Shown here piece after piece: positions 22,557 through 34,893 of a DNA stretch of 64,000 bases (its first letter is position 1; each line of letters opens with the position of its first letter). The stretch covers positions 255,501 to 319,500 of the forward strand of contig CM055875.1 in NCBI GenBank assembly GCA_029582165.1. Direction: 5' to 3'. The notes below the pieces were generated by a model. The model had not been told where the DNA came from. It did no database searches and was given only the letters and a program-made list of their open reading frames with translations. The translations under genes and the position numbers were made by a program. The DNA comes from Portulaca oleracea. Lineage: Eukaryota; Streptophyta; Magnoliopsida; Caryophyllales; Portulacaceae.

Positions 22557-25160
22557 ATGCTCTCTAGGCAAGGCGACTACTCAGGCGATTTTAGTGGTGA
22601 CCATGAAGAAATTCCCAGGACTCCCAGAGTTGAATCTGGGAGGGAGGATGAGGAAGATGAGTTTATGGCTGACCTAGACCCCAGGCCTGGAGCACCTAGG
22701 GCTGGTAAGGAACACTCTGGTAGACCTCCTGACCTGAGGGGGTGAATTCCTTCAGAGGAGGAGAGGGAGGTTAGTGACATGCTAAGTCCCAAAGCGTCCT
22801 TCAGAGATGTGCTTGCAGGCCGAGATCGTAGATTCCCCACCATATCTAACCTTCTCGTTGATCTGAGGATTGAGGAAGACTAGGTGAGCAAGGTATGCAA
22901 GGTAAGCCCCATGAATCTAAACCCCAGGTTAGTTTCTCTGAATCCCAGCTTGCTAAGTTTCGTGCACCTTGGTCTAATGCGTTAAAATGGGAAAGCTCTT
23001 AGGAACAAAGGTTAGGTTTGACATTATGCAGAGACGTATTCTGCAGCTTTGGAGAACAAATGGTAAGCTTGAAATTATAGATATTGGCAATGATACTTAT
23101 TTGTTCAAGTTTGAGGATCAAAATGATTTGGAGAGAACCCTTTTAGGTAGTCCTTGGTTTCTGTTTAACCATTATCTTATGCTTACTATGTGGACTCCTA
23201 ACTTTAAGCCTTCTTCGTCTGAGTTTGCTTCCATGGTCGTTTGGGTTAGACTCCCAGAACTTCTAGTGGAATATTTTCATCGCAAAGCTTTGTTTGAGAT
23301 TAGCAAGAAAGTTGGTATTCCTATTAAGATAGATTTCTCTACTAATACTGTTACTAGAGCCAGGTATGCTAGGGTGTGTGTTCAAGTGTCCCTGAAACAA
23401 CCCTTGGTGGCTAGGGTTTGGGTTCAAAAATTTTGGCAACGTATAGAGTATGAAAATCTTGATATGCTTTGCATGCATTGTGGCATTATAGGCCATAAAG
23501 AGGAGCGTTGTCCAAATAAGTCCAATTCTATGCCTAACAAGAAGATGGATCCTATTGGTGAAACGGGCCCAACGAGGGTTACCCTGGACACCCAACAGGG
23601 TAATGGGGTTATGGACCCAATCCATGATGTCAACAGGCCCAGGGATGAGGTAAGCCCTAAATGGGTGACGGTCGAGAGAGCGAAGAGGAAGAGCGTTGTT
23701 AGCAATGACCGTGGGCCAAACATGCACACCCAGCCCAAGGTGGGTAGCCAGACGAAGTCCAAGGAGGCGGTGACCCAACTAGCAATGCATATTAAGGATC
23801 CCAAAACCCAGGTCAATACTGGGCCGAAGTTGCCCACTAGACCTGATAAAGGGAAGGAGAAAGTTCAACCCACGCCGATGGCTGAAGTGGCCCAGAAAAC
23901 TCATAAGCTCAAAGGGATCAATATTGCTAAGCACGGGACTACTTTAGGAATTAAAAGGAATAATAACCGTTTTGCCATCCTCAGTAGCAAGGACATACAC
24001 GCTACTACAGACGCCATGCAAACCTATTTAAGTCCCAAGAAAGTAGGCATAATAATTGACGGAAATCTGGCTGAAAAGGGATATGCTGCTAATACCTCTT
24101 CATCTCCCCAATCTGCTCTCATGCATCTCACTGTGCAGCCTAACCATCGTCACTTAATTCCTGACCAGCGAACTGTAGACTGTCAGGGGATATCTATGGA
24201 GATGCACGCGGCAGACTCCATACTCTTAAATGAAGTAGGGGGGAGAGTATAAGTTCTAGTAGCATTCAATTCCCTACAGCAAATCATATCCTTAGTAATT
24301 CCATTAATGGGACGAAACCTACCTCCCTACCTGAAAAAAGCCATGAATCACGAAAATCCAGACCACAAAAGCAACAAACATCAACGCAATCAAACCCAGC
24401 CATCTCTTCCGAAACCAAAATATCGCCCTCCACCTCGATCGTTGAACCATCCTCACCCCATGGACGAAAACCCAGATCTTGTGTTCAGTCTTCCGCCGCC
24501 AACAGTACCCTTGCAAAGACCAATTCCGGTTCGTCCGATGGTCACAACCCTGGAACCGGTGATTTTCCCATGGATGTCTCACCTCCATTGGGGAAGGGGA
24601 GGAGTGAGGTTGCTATCACCCCCCATGGGACAGATACAGGAGATCCAGTGCCACAAATTCTTCCCGGACTTTGCCATGTCGGGACTATAGCCAGTTCTGA
24701 AGCAGCCGACCACGGAAGCGAATCGGAGGACAAAAGAGTTGATCAACTCTCAAGTCAGGCAGGCCACGAGGATTCAGCACATCATCCAGCCATCAACATG
24801 GAACAGGAAAGAATGGCGGGTGGTGGATTATGTTCCACCTCCAGAAAACATCCCTCTGATCGACGTGCCATCACAAGGAGAGGTGGCAGATTTGACCCAA
24901 TTCAAAAAGAGAGTTCAATGCTTCTTCCTACCAAGCTTGACCAGGAAACTAGGGCTGGATTTCCTGTTCGACTACCCAGTAGCAGCACACCTCAGGATAA
25001 CGGCAGTCTTCATGCCAACAGTTGTGACCCCATGGAAGGATCTGCAAAAAGCGGGGAAACAGAAGGGAGTGGAGGAGGATCAGGATGTCATCACGTACTG
25101 CCGAAGAGCCAAGCTGAAGGATCACCCATCTCTCAATCCATCAATGAAGAGTCCTCTTAA
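22557..25160 (+). pseudogene. LINE ORF1 (DUF4283 / zinc-knuckle protein), frameshifted
   Basis: The probable start at 22557 gives an acidic N-terminus. A TGA at about 22743 breaks the frame. The main open part (22987-24252) holds a DUF4283-type domain (WFLFNHYLMLTMWTP, SMVVWVRLPELLVEYFHRKA) and a CCHC knuckle (CMHCGIIGHKEERC). The basic, low-complexity tail shifts frame near 24252 and ends at the TAA at 25158-25160 in another frame. L1 ORF1 proteins bind element RNA. The last codons overlap the ORF2 start by about 17 nt, an arrangement that may matter for ORF2 translation. Confidence 0.85.
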
Positions 25161-28100
25161 GAAAATCTTGGTTTGGAACGTCCGTCGGAATTCCTCTGAT
25201 GACTTCCTTGTGCATTTGTTTGATTTAGTCGAGAAGAATAGACCGACTATTCTGGTGATGTTGGAGGCCCCTAAACCTGAGGATGAACCTAACTTTATCA
25301 GGAATAGGTTCATTAGGTATGTTGATCCCATGTCTATGAGAGGTGGCATCTGGGTGTTTTGGAAACCTCCAGTGACTGCTTTTGAGTACACTGGTTATAA
25401 TGGGAATATGTTCCATAGCGTGGTCACCTTTGCGGCTGATGACCCTGAAGTCCTGATCACTGGTATTCATGTGCCGAGTGAAAGAAATGGAAGAGGTAAG
25501 TTTTGGGATTCTCTTTCGGCTGATCCTCCTCTTATCTCCTTCCCTTGGCTTCTTTTTGGTGATCTGAATACTGTTGTGAGCCCCCAGGAAAAACGTGGGG
25601 GCAATCATGTTAGACAATCTCATTCTCTTGAGTTTCAAACCTTCATGCATTCCTGCTCCCTTATTGACCTTGGCTTTTGTGGTTCCATGTTCACTTGGGA
25701 TAATGGTCGTCCAAGTACGGAGAACATAAAGGAGCGTCTGGATAGGGCTATGGTTAATCTTAGCTGGCTGCAGACCTATCCCCATACCAAGGTAACTCAT
25801 CTTCCTCGCCTTTATTCTGATCACTTTCCGGTGCTCATTGATCTTTGTCCTTCTAGACCTACTCCTATGCATCCTTTCAGGGGGTTGGTCGCCTGGACCC
25901 AACATCATGTTTTCTCTTCCTTTTTCAATTCGGTTTGGAAACCCCAGGATTCCCTCATTAACAATTTTCAGAAGTTTGCTGAAAAGGCTCCCTCCTGGCA
26001 CCACAATGTGTTTGGGAATATATAGGCTCATAGGAATAGAGTTACTACTAGGCTTGGTGGCATTCAAAGAGCCCTAGAGAACCATAGTAGTAGCTTTCTT
26101 GAATCCCTCCAACTTGACCTATTAAAGCTTCACCAACGTCTTTGTAATATGGAAAAGAGTATGTGGGCCCATAGGGTTAGAATTAATCACCTAAAATACA
26201 AGGATTTGAATACCAAGTATTTCCATATGGTTACCAAAGTTAGAAATAGCAGAAGAGAGGTGGATAGTCTTTCCTCCGGGGATGGAGAGGCCATTAAGGG
26301 CCATTCTAATATTAGGAGTAGTTTGACCAAGCATTTTGAGCAGCTCTTCAGTAACCACCATGACATGTTGCACTCCAGGGCTAATTCTAACATGGGTAGG
26401 TTTTTTAGTGACTTCCCTGATCTGGACCAGCCCTTTTCTGAGGCTGAGATTAAAGGGCCCTTTTCTCCCTTAACTCTTTTAAGTCCCCTGGACTTGATGG
26501 GATTCAAGCCCATTTCTATAAGAAAACGTGGCCCATCATCAAGGATCAAGTGAGGAGTTTGTGAATAATGCCTGGGATAAGCCTGATACCATTAAGGAGG
26601 TTAACCAGACCTTCATCTACCTTATCCCTAAGAAGGACTGTGTTGAGACTGTGACAGATCTGCGTTCCATAAGCCTTTGTAATAGCTCTTATAAAATTGT
26701 GAGTAAAGCTATTGTCAATCACATTAGGCCTCTTCTTCCCCTTTGTATTCATCCTGCCCAGTCTAGTTTCACTCCTGGTCGTCAAATTGTTGATAACATC
26801 CTGCTGGTCAAAGAAGTTTGTCATTCTATTGCTCATGGGAAGACTAAGAAGAAACACATTGCCATTAAAATTGACTTAACCAAGGCCTATGATAGTCTCA
26901 ATTAGGGTTATATTGAGGATACTCTTGATGTCTATGGTATGCCCCTTAAGCTGAAGCAACTTATCATGAGTTGTATTACACAAACCAGTATGAAAATCCT
27001 TTAGAATGGTGAACCTGGTGAGAGCTTCAACCCTGCTAGAGGGCTTAGACAAGGTGACCCCCTTTCCCCTTACATCTTCGCCTTATGTATGGATAGGCTT
27101 TCCAGGGCTATTGAGGCTGAGGTTTGCACTAAGAACTGACTTCCCTTCAAATGTAAGGATTTTGTTTCCTCTCATGTGTTTTATGCCGATGATGTGGTTC
27201 TGTTTGGTGCTGCTAAGCCCTCTAATGTTAAAAATATGATTAGGGTCCTTGATCAGTTTGGTGAAGCTTCTGGTCTTCACTTAAACCCTTTTAAATCCAG
27301 ACTGTTCTGTTCTAAGCATCTCCCTCATAGGGAGAAAGATTCTTTGGTGACTCTAACCAACATCCCTATTTCTACTGCTTTTGGGAAATATCTTGGTATT
27401 CCTCTTGTTATCAAAAAGCCTCAGGCTAAGGATTATGAAGACCTCTTGTTGAAGTTTCAGAATAAACTCGCTGGCTGGCAGTCTAGATTTCTCAACTTTG
27501 CTGGTAGAGTTACTTTGGTCAAATCATCTGTCACATGCTTTGCGATCTACCATATCTGAAACCACCTTGCTTCCTAAATCGGTGACCACTAAGATGGAAT
27601 CTCTTATTAGGGGGTTCCTTTGGAATAAAAAATCTTCTAACATATATATGGCTCAAGTTAGTTGGGATAAGATGTGCAAGCCCAAAGGATTGGGTGGCCT
27701 AGGATTTAAGAACATTCATGATTGGAATACTGCCTTCTTGACTAAGCTTCTGTGGAATGTTCTTAACAATGTGGACCATCCTTGGATCAAGCTTGTTTCA
27801 CAAAAGTATAATGTGAACCATTCCCTTCCCCTTTGCTCCTCAAAACCTTATCACTCCCCTTTCTGGAAAAGCTTAATGCTTTCCAAAGACTTCCTGCTTC
27901 ACCATGCTGCTACTAGTTTTGGGAATGGTTCTCAAACTTCTTTTTGGTACGAAAATTGGATGGGGAATGGGAATCTGGTCATGAGGGTGGCCAATGTTGG
28001 TGGCCGGGGTAGTAGACATCACAGGGTTAGTGATTTTATGGAGCATAATGCTTGGGATAACAGGAAATTGCTGCAACATGTCCCTCCAAATATTGTGCAG

Positions 28101-29205
28101 GAAATCATCCAGATCCCCATTAGCCGGGAGCCCAGTCTTGTGAAAGAATACAAATGGGTTTCTAGTTGGTCTAAAAAGTTCAATGTAGCTACTATTTATA
28201 AAGACCTTTATTTTGGTTCCATACCCAAGACTGATAGCCTCACTCCTCTTTTTAAGGGTATTTGGAGGATCCACGTTCCTTCTAAGATTAAACATCACCT
28301 TTAGAGAATGTCCCACGAGTCTCTTCCTCTTAATACCATTCTTGCCAGGAGAATGAATGACATCAGTGACACAGCTCACTCTCTCATCTTCACAAGGAGG
28401 ACTACTTACACCTGTTTAGGGATTGTGATATTGCCAGAAAATTCTGGTCGCACATTTTCCAAAAGATTGGTCACCATCAAATTTCTATTCCTTGCTTTTG
28501 GACTCAAAATAGTCTTACTGACTGGATTACCTTTAGTGTTAAGTGTAAGAGCCCTGGGTGGGACATTCACTTTGCTACTACCTTATGGGCGATTTGGATA
28601 CTTCGTAATAAAGTTGTGATTCAAAATGAAAAAATTAATGTTTATAGTAGTATTAACAAATGTTGGCTTGATTGTGTTTTTTATGAGAAAATGCAGGACT
28701 TTGCCTATTCTAGTAACAAGAAGATTCTGGGTTGGAAACCTCCTCCCAGGCATACCTACAAAGTCAACTTGGAGGTTTGCTACAACCAGGAGGCCAGGTT
28801 CTATGTTGATGCAGCTATCATTCGTGATTCTAGCATGAGCTAGGTGGTGGGTATCACGGCTAAGGTTCATACCCAGGAGGCTATTCCAGCTATGATGGTT
28901 ACTCTCCGCGAGATTTTACACCTGGCCTGGGAGCGTGGGATCAACCCTCTGGAGGTGGATCTTGAAGAGCGTATCATTTAACAGTTGCGACATCCCAACC
29001 TGGATAATGAACCTCAATTGCTGGAAGTTATTGAGGATATTCATGCTTTGATGGACAGGGACTGGGATGTTGAGGTCAATCTGGTCCAGAAGTATGTCCA
29101 TTTAACTCCTGTTGTGCTTGCTGATGATTTCAAAACCCAACAGGAGACTGTGATCATTCATAGTCAACCTCCCCAGAGTGTTGGCATGGCGCTGGGCTGG
29201 ATGTG
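25144..29205 (+). pseudogene. LINE ORF2 (endonuclease, reverse transcriptase, RNase H), with stops
   Basis: ATG at 25144 overlaps the end of ORF1. The apurinic-type endonuclease domain runs to about 25860 (KKILVWNVRRNS, LLFGDLNTV, YSDHFPVLID). A stop at 26023-26025 follows. The RT domain spans about 26570-27560 in shifted frames: FIYLIPKKD, SSFTPGRQIVDNILL, IDLTKAYDSLN ending at a stop, then the catalytic YADDVVLFG at 27179. A zf-RVT-like region (about 28130-28450) and an RNase H remnant (from FYVDAAI near 28801, ending near 29205) complete the protein. ORF2 normally nicks the target and primes cDNA. Several nonsense and frameshift changes make this copy inactive. Confidence 0.9.
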
Positions 29206-29574
29206 AAGACCTTCTTCTACGACAAGGAAGTTCAGCAGATGTTGGAGGAGAGGGATAAGGACTTTTATGAAGAAGATCACTAAGTGGAAGGCTGTGGACG
29301 AGGTTTTTTGCTTGACTGCTATTTTGGGCTGGAAGGTTTTTTGGTCTACTTTGGGTAGTTTGATTACGGCCGCCTGGGCTGTCAGGATGGGCCTTAGCAT
29401 TACTAGGAGTTGCAGTCTGTGGGTTTATGATGTTGTCGTTCATCTGTATATGGATATCAATCAGTTTATTAGTTGCGTCAGCTGTGGCAAGCCTAGGAGG
29501 TCTAGGTTTTTGTTGCCTCTTGGGTGCTTTCAAAGTTCAACTGTCTGTTTGTTAATCTAAAATAAGCTTCTTTT
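29206..29574 (+). other. LINE 3' UTR, proximal part
   Basis: Non-coding sequence after ORF2, up to the left copy of the MITE target duplication GCTTCTTTT (29566-29574). No domain was found in its short frames. Confidence 0.55.
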
Positions 29575-29925
29575 CAAAAAATTACTCGGAGGTACCCCAA
29601 TATTTGGGGAAACTATTTTTCGGTACCCCAACTTTTCAAAACTAATTTTGAGGTACCCTTACTTTTTGGGTTAATAATTATTTGGTGCTTTTCCAGCCAT
29701 TAATTTTATTAAGTGACCGAAATACCCTCATTCTTCTTCTTCAAGGGTATTTCTTCAAGAAGGGAAGAACAAGGGCATGTTGGTCACTTAATAAAACTAA
29801 TAGCCGTAAAAGCACCAAATAATTACTAACCCAAAAAATAAGGGTACCTCAAAATTAGTTTTGAAAAGTTAGGATACCTAAAAAACATTTCACTAAAATT
29901 TAAGGTACCTCAGAGTAGTTTTTTT
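29575..29925. mobile_element. MULE-type foldback MITE in the LINE 3' UTR
   Basis: 351 bp, almost entirely inverted repeat: the left arm (29578-29745) pairs with the right arm (29755-29922) through AACTAATTTTGAGGTACCCTTA and related blocks. A perfect 9-bp TSD, GCTTCTTTT, lies at 29566-29574 and 29926-29934. The TSD length points to the Mutator superfamily. It has no coding capacity. Confidence 0.88.
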
Positions 29926-32013
29926 GCTTCTTTTTCTTCCGAAAAAAAAATAATAACAATTGTAACAATAATGTTAGAATAGCGCAACAATGATTAGAAC
30001 ATAGAGAAGTAACAGATATTGTGTAACACATAAATAAATCAAGCACAATATAATTACACGCAATCAATAATTGTTAAATAGCAACGACACACAACGAACA
30101 TTGAATTGCGACAGGGGTTAGTAACTGGATCTTGGAAGCCAGCGCTCCCTTCCGGTGCGGTTTCCCAAGGCACATGCACTCGAGGACGGTCAACCCTCGA
30201 TTAGGTATAAGATAGACCATGAAAACGCATGTGTTCGGGCCGATCAACCCGATTATTAACGAAACATTAAATGATCCTACAGCACATGCACTCGAGGACG
30301 GTCAACCCTCGATTAGGTAAAGATAGACCATGAAAACGCATGCACTTGGAACATTAAATGTTAGGTTTTCGAAAACGACAATGGTGAGTCCACCTATATT
30401 AGTCATAAAACCTACTTTGAAAAAATAATAAAACAATAATTATTTCACTTTAATTAGAGTATCTTGAGTTTTTATATCTAAACAGTTTTGAAGGTTACAG
30501 TCATCGAAATATACCTGAGTCGACGGATAAAATGAATAATAAATCCTCCCTTTAACTTGAGAAATATGATTTGTATAAATATAATAAATAATATTAATAT
30601 AAAGAGTAATTAAATAAAATGAGATATTTAGGATTTGAGATGTAAAAATTTGAGAAGGAATTACCCAAAATGAACAAATGGGCTGCTAAATTCAGGAGGC
30701 CCAAGAAGATAATAATATAGTTTGGGTTATATGAGGCTTAAAAGGGGTTTTAATCCCCCCCTTCTCCTTCCACAAAACACACGATACAGGGGGGGAAAGA
30801 GGAGCAAAAGAGAGCTGAGCAAGGTGGCACGATGGGCAGCGAAGGGAGGTGCTCGACCGTCGGGAAAAAAAAACCAAGGGAGGTCGGAGTTCTTGCCGGC
30901 GACGATGAAGACCACCGTGGTGGTGGCTGCGACGGGTCGGGTCTCAAAACTGGGTAAAAATGGTGGGTTTTATGGGCGTTTTTGAGTAGTGTTTCAGGGC
31001 GGTTTTAGGGTGTTTTCCGGCGAGTTTTCGACCCCAACAAGGTAAGTATAATTTAGATTGATGAATTTGGGTTGTGGATGTAAGTTTTGATTCGATTTTG
31101 GGGTTGGGTGTTGATTTGAAATTTGAGATATGGGTATGAGTGTTTGGGTGGATTTTGGATGGGTTTGATTTGAATTCCAGAGATGGAGGTGTATGGTGGT
31201 TTGGGTGGTGGTAGAGGTGGCGGTTGTTGGGTGGTCTTATTGGTGGTCGAATGGTGGTGTATTGATGGTGGTCGAATGGTGGTGTATTGATGGTGGACGA
31301 ATAGGAAGAAGAAGATGGTGATTATGGTGATGGTGTTTGATGTTGATTGGATTGTTATTTATAGTTAATTTTTGTAGGCTAATAGCTTTGATGAGTCACC
31401 CCTATCTGTTTTGCTGTCAAAAGGAGAGAAGAGGAGCAATTTAATTTTGCCATGGAAATTGAGAAAGGAAGCCATTAGTGAAAGCTTGAAGAAGAAGATG
31501 AGGAGTATGATAGGATGAGATGGATGGTGGTGGAGTTAGCTTTCACCAAAATCAAGTAAAGCAAAATATAAACTTATAGTATTTTATAAATCAATTAAAA
31601 TGTGTGAAATATGAAATATAAAATAGTATTACTACTTAGATAATATAAAAATAATACATTTATAAATATCATTTTGCACAAAATAAGGAAAATGTGCATA
31701 AAAAGATTAATTTATAAAATCGTAAGGGAAATGTGTGAAACATGTGAAATGTGTAGAATATAAAATAATATTACTATTTTGCAAATTAATAAGTAGAATA
31801 TGAAAAATGGCGTAAAATCTAATAATTTATAAAATTTAGAAATTAATAAGAGCTAAAATTTAACTATTAAAATTACTCATATTAGAGTAAATATAATTAA
31901 TTGAAAAGTAAAGAGAATGTAGCTAATTAAGTCAAATAATGCACAATAATTGAAATTAAAATTTTTAATTAGCATAATAAATAAAGCTTAAAAATATGGT
32001 GTGTTACAGTGGT

Positions 32014-32081
32014 ATAATGAGATGGTCGACATGCACAGGCATTGGTGCCGTCAGATGCGTATCGAGGGCCCCGAGCAGTAA
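32014..32081 (+). pseudogene. PMD gene copy 1, 3' end of last exon
   Basis: This is the continuation of the exon split by the LTR retrotransposon. Joined to 10127 it reads ...GWYNEMVDMHRHWCRQMRIE and stops at the TAA at 32079-32081. The tail of this exon lies about 225 bp from the convergent transposase stop. Confidence 0.8.
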
Positions 32082-32305
32082 GATGACGAGTAGGAGGAGT
32101 AGATTGTGTTTTTCAATTTAATTGTTGTGCATTTACCCTAAACTTAGTGTTTTCGTATTTTATAATTGAACTGATTTTGTATTGCCCTTGACATTGCGTT
32201 TCCATTAAAATTTGTGTTGTGTTTTTCAATTTCCAATTAACTGCATGAGTTTCCATATAAATTTAATTAGACATTCATAAATACATAAGCGTACAACTAC
32301 AACCA

Positions 32306-34753
32306 TCACCGGCGTTGAGTGGCCCTAATAGCCAGCCATCTATCAATATGAGCCCTGAACGGCTCATCCCAACTTTCAACACTTACGTCTTTAGCTGCTC
32401 CCCATCCAACATGAACCGGCAGTAGAGGGTAGTCATCCTGTAAATGAATAACCATGGATCTCGATGTCCTTGGTCTCCCGGGGCGTGGGGGGCTTGTCTG
32501 CGTATCAAGAACATCGTGACTGTCAGGATTCAACTCTCCATGGAGGACATGGGTTACGTGTCGTATAACTGCTGGATCACTCTCCCGAACCAGTTTAACG
32601 TGGTGCTCAAATTCTTCCATGTCCGTACCTGATGGAACATCATTTGAGCCAGGAGTTTCACCATCGCCAATAACTATGAGTTGTCTCCAAAACTTGTTTA
32701 TCCGTGTAAGTTGAATTGGCTCTCCCGTTTCGTAAATTTCCACCATAGAACACGCGCACAAGAGGAGGTGGGTTCTCAACACCTTGTGATCGCACAAGTC
32801 GCAGCCTCCGCCATACCTCATCGACAACATCCTATTAAGCTCTAACGACAACAGGTCCAAGGCGTGATGAGATACATGCCCGTGCAAATTCTTAAAGAAA
32901 TGACAATTACCTAAATTCATGTGCGTGCTCCTTGACTGTTCAAGCTCCCTCTTAATCTCAGTATGTTGATTCACCAAGTGTTGGTGAATCTTCATAAATA
33001 CACGATCGAAGGTGCCTCTAGAGCTGCCGATATAATATTTCAGTGAAGAATGCTGGCTCTCCACTCTAGAAGTCGCTGTGTTCCCCAGATGAGGGACATT
33101 GTCGATAAAAGCAAAAACAATTTTTTCCTTATGATTCAGCCACGTCCCAGTAAGATACGCAACTATTGGTTTGTTTTGCCCAATCCACGCGCTAACGACG
33201 TCGTTCCACTTCCTGTTGAACTCTCCAACAGTCTTCGCATGTACAATGTCGTTCCAGAAATGTTTTCTGAACTGAAGCCCGAGTCCAAGCTTCTTGCCCC
33301 CAGTAAGGTTGTTTACTTTGTTCTCCACATCATTCCCAATATGCCACACGCACAACAGTTGGTGCACATTTGGGTAAACCTTGTCAATAGCACCCAACAA
33401 AGCATCCTGCTTGTCCGTCACAAACACGGATGGAATAACATTAGGACCCAACAATTCATGCACCCTCCACATCAACCACTCATATGAGTGCATCTTCTCA
33501 TCCCGCATGAACGAGTAAGCAATCTGAAAGTTGCGGTTAGTGGGTGTCACGCCTACCAGCTCACATAAAGGCCACTTTGCCTTGTTTGTCTTGTACGTAG
33601 TGTCAATGAGAATGACATTCGGGTACGTACGTAGCAACTTCAATGAGTAAGGGTGACATAAAAAAAACTGACGAAGCTCTTCATCATCATCATAATCAAC
33701 AAATGATACGTACCCGCTGACTTTCGCCATGTACAGACAATATTGGGCATGCGTCCTACCATCCATTTCCTCAGTTTGCATCTTTGTCCGCTCGTTGTAT
33801 ACTTGCTTCACGTTTATCTTAGAAGCAGGGAACTTAATCTTCAGCGATGTTTGTATCGTGGCCGGCGTGCACCCCGTGTTGGTCATTTCACGGACATGAT
33901 GTTTCATGTAAGAACTCAATGGGTGTCCGTGACGATGTCCTTCCTCGTACACGATGAAGCCATGATTGTGCTTCCCCCGGTCTCCATCGCAAACACGAAC
34001 CCGCCATTCCGTTTCATTGCGAATCCACGCTACAATGACAAATTTACATTGTCACGCCTCCGTCGACGTACTCCGACGAGCCTCATCATCGAGATCATTC
34101 AGTTTCCCACGATATTTACCGTACCTCCAACACTTCAAGTAACACTTTTTCGGACTCTCTGCATCTTTTCTCTTGTACGAAGACCGTACAAACCTAAATC
34201 TGATTCCCCCAGCTATTCCATTGGCCCAATCTTGCACTGCTTCTATAGTGTCAAATACATCTTACGTCGCAAAATACGGTCAATAATCAAAGCCGTCTCC
34301 GCCAAAGTCCTCCAAATGAACCTGCAAACAATACCACATTCATTAATTTCCCCAAACAACAAAAAAATAAACTTAATTACGAAAACTGGACCCAACACGG
34401 ATCGTGTCTGGCGTCACACGACCCGTGTTGGTGTCCAGGATGTCATTATTTTTCGCTTTGGTCCAACACGGTCCGTGTTGGACGATTCAAAATTTCTGCT
34501 TGCTGCCGCGCGATTTTTTTGCGGCAATGGCGCGTGCGCATGGCAATAGCAATGACCCACGGCGACGATCGCATGAAGCGGCGGCGGCACCACCGTGATC
34601 GCCACACGATCCATGCGCGCCGCCACAAAAAACCCATGCGTGCTCGATTATTTTTTCGGAAATTTTTTTTAATTTTAGCAATTATTAATCCAAATATGAA
34701 ATTTACAAACTAACCTCATTTTCTTCACTTGATTTATCATCTTCCATTGACAT
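32306..34753 (-). pseudogene. MuDR/FAR1-like MULE transposase, copy 1
   Basis: Exon 1 is 34715-34753 (ATG, 13 codons, MSMEDDKSSEENE) with a GAG|GTTAGT donor. Exon 2 runs from 34321 (acceptor TTTGCAG) to the stop at 32306. The N-terminal WRKY-GCM1/FAR1-type DNA-binding domain (FRFVRSSYKR, KCWRYGKYRG) carries three premature stops (TGA and TAA near 34265-34280, TGA near 34050). The last 548 codons are open. They hold the MULE DDE core with candidate catalytic residues in LIDTTYKTN, VFVTDKQDALL and TSRVESQHSSLK, then a SWIM-like Cys/His motif (CDLCDHKVLRTHLLLCAC). The stops make it a pseudogene at the N-terminus, though the catalytic part is intact. The gene converges on the PMD gene, and its 5' end sits in the terminal repeat. 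Confidence 0.9.
34322..34714 (-). other. Transposase intron 1, copy 1, with a GC-rich island
   Basis: The intron lies between the transposase exons. Positions 34388-34630 are GC-rich in otherwise AT-rich DNA and include CAACACGG...CCGTGTTG pairs. One of these, at about 34463-34483, is palindromic except for its central base. Small ORFs on both strands are chance products of the GC content. Confidence 0.6.
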
Positions 34754-34893
34754 TTTAGGTTTAATTTATAAAATCTAAAACAATTTTAGAGAGAATTTTA
34801 GAAAGAGTTTGAGAGGAGTGAAAAAGTATAGGGGTAAAATAGTCTTTTGGGGGGCGACATTAGTAAAAAGGGGGGCGACATAAAGCAATGCCC
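34700..34893 (-). repeat. Inner right terminal repeat of MULE copy 1
   Basis: It contains the transposase 5' UTR and the terminal blocks GGGGGGCGACATTAGTAAAA and GGCGACATAAAGCAATGCCC. These match the right end of copy 2 (41480-41519) and, inverted, the left ends at 5911 and 35711. It stops at about 34893, where a different inverted-repeat element begins. Confidence 0.7.

Larger units (their letters stand above)
22539..29948 (+). mobile_element. L1-type LINE retrotransposon
   Basis: The LINE is flanked by a 17-bp TSD, AATAATAACAATTGTAA (22522-22538 and 29949-29965), with an A-run at the 3' end. It contains ORF1 (DUF4283 plus zinc knuckle) and ORF2 (endonuclease, reverse transcriptase, RNase H), both on the plus strand. 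It looks nearly full length at 7.4 kb, including a 351-bp MITE in its 3' UTR. ORF2 has several stops. Confidence 0.93.
21972..32008 (-). repeat. 5' LTR (right), interrupted by a LINE
   Basis: LTR sequence occupies 21972-22538 and 29966-32008, and the LINE lies between. Compared with the other LTR it has an extra ~40 bp near 30010-30060 and a duplicated 'gtcgaatggtggtgtattgatggtg' unit near 31245-31300. It lacks the CACTA insertion. Confidence 0.88.
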
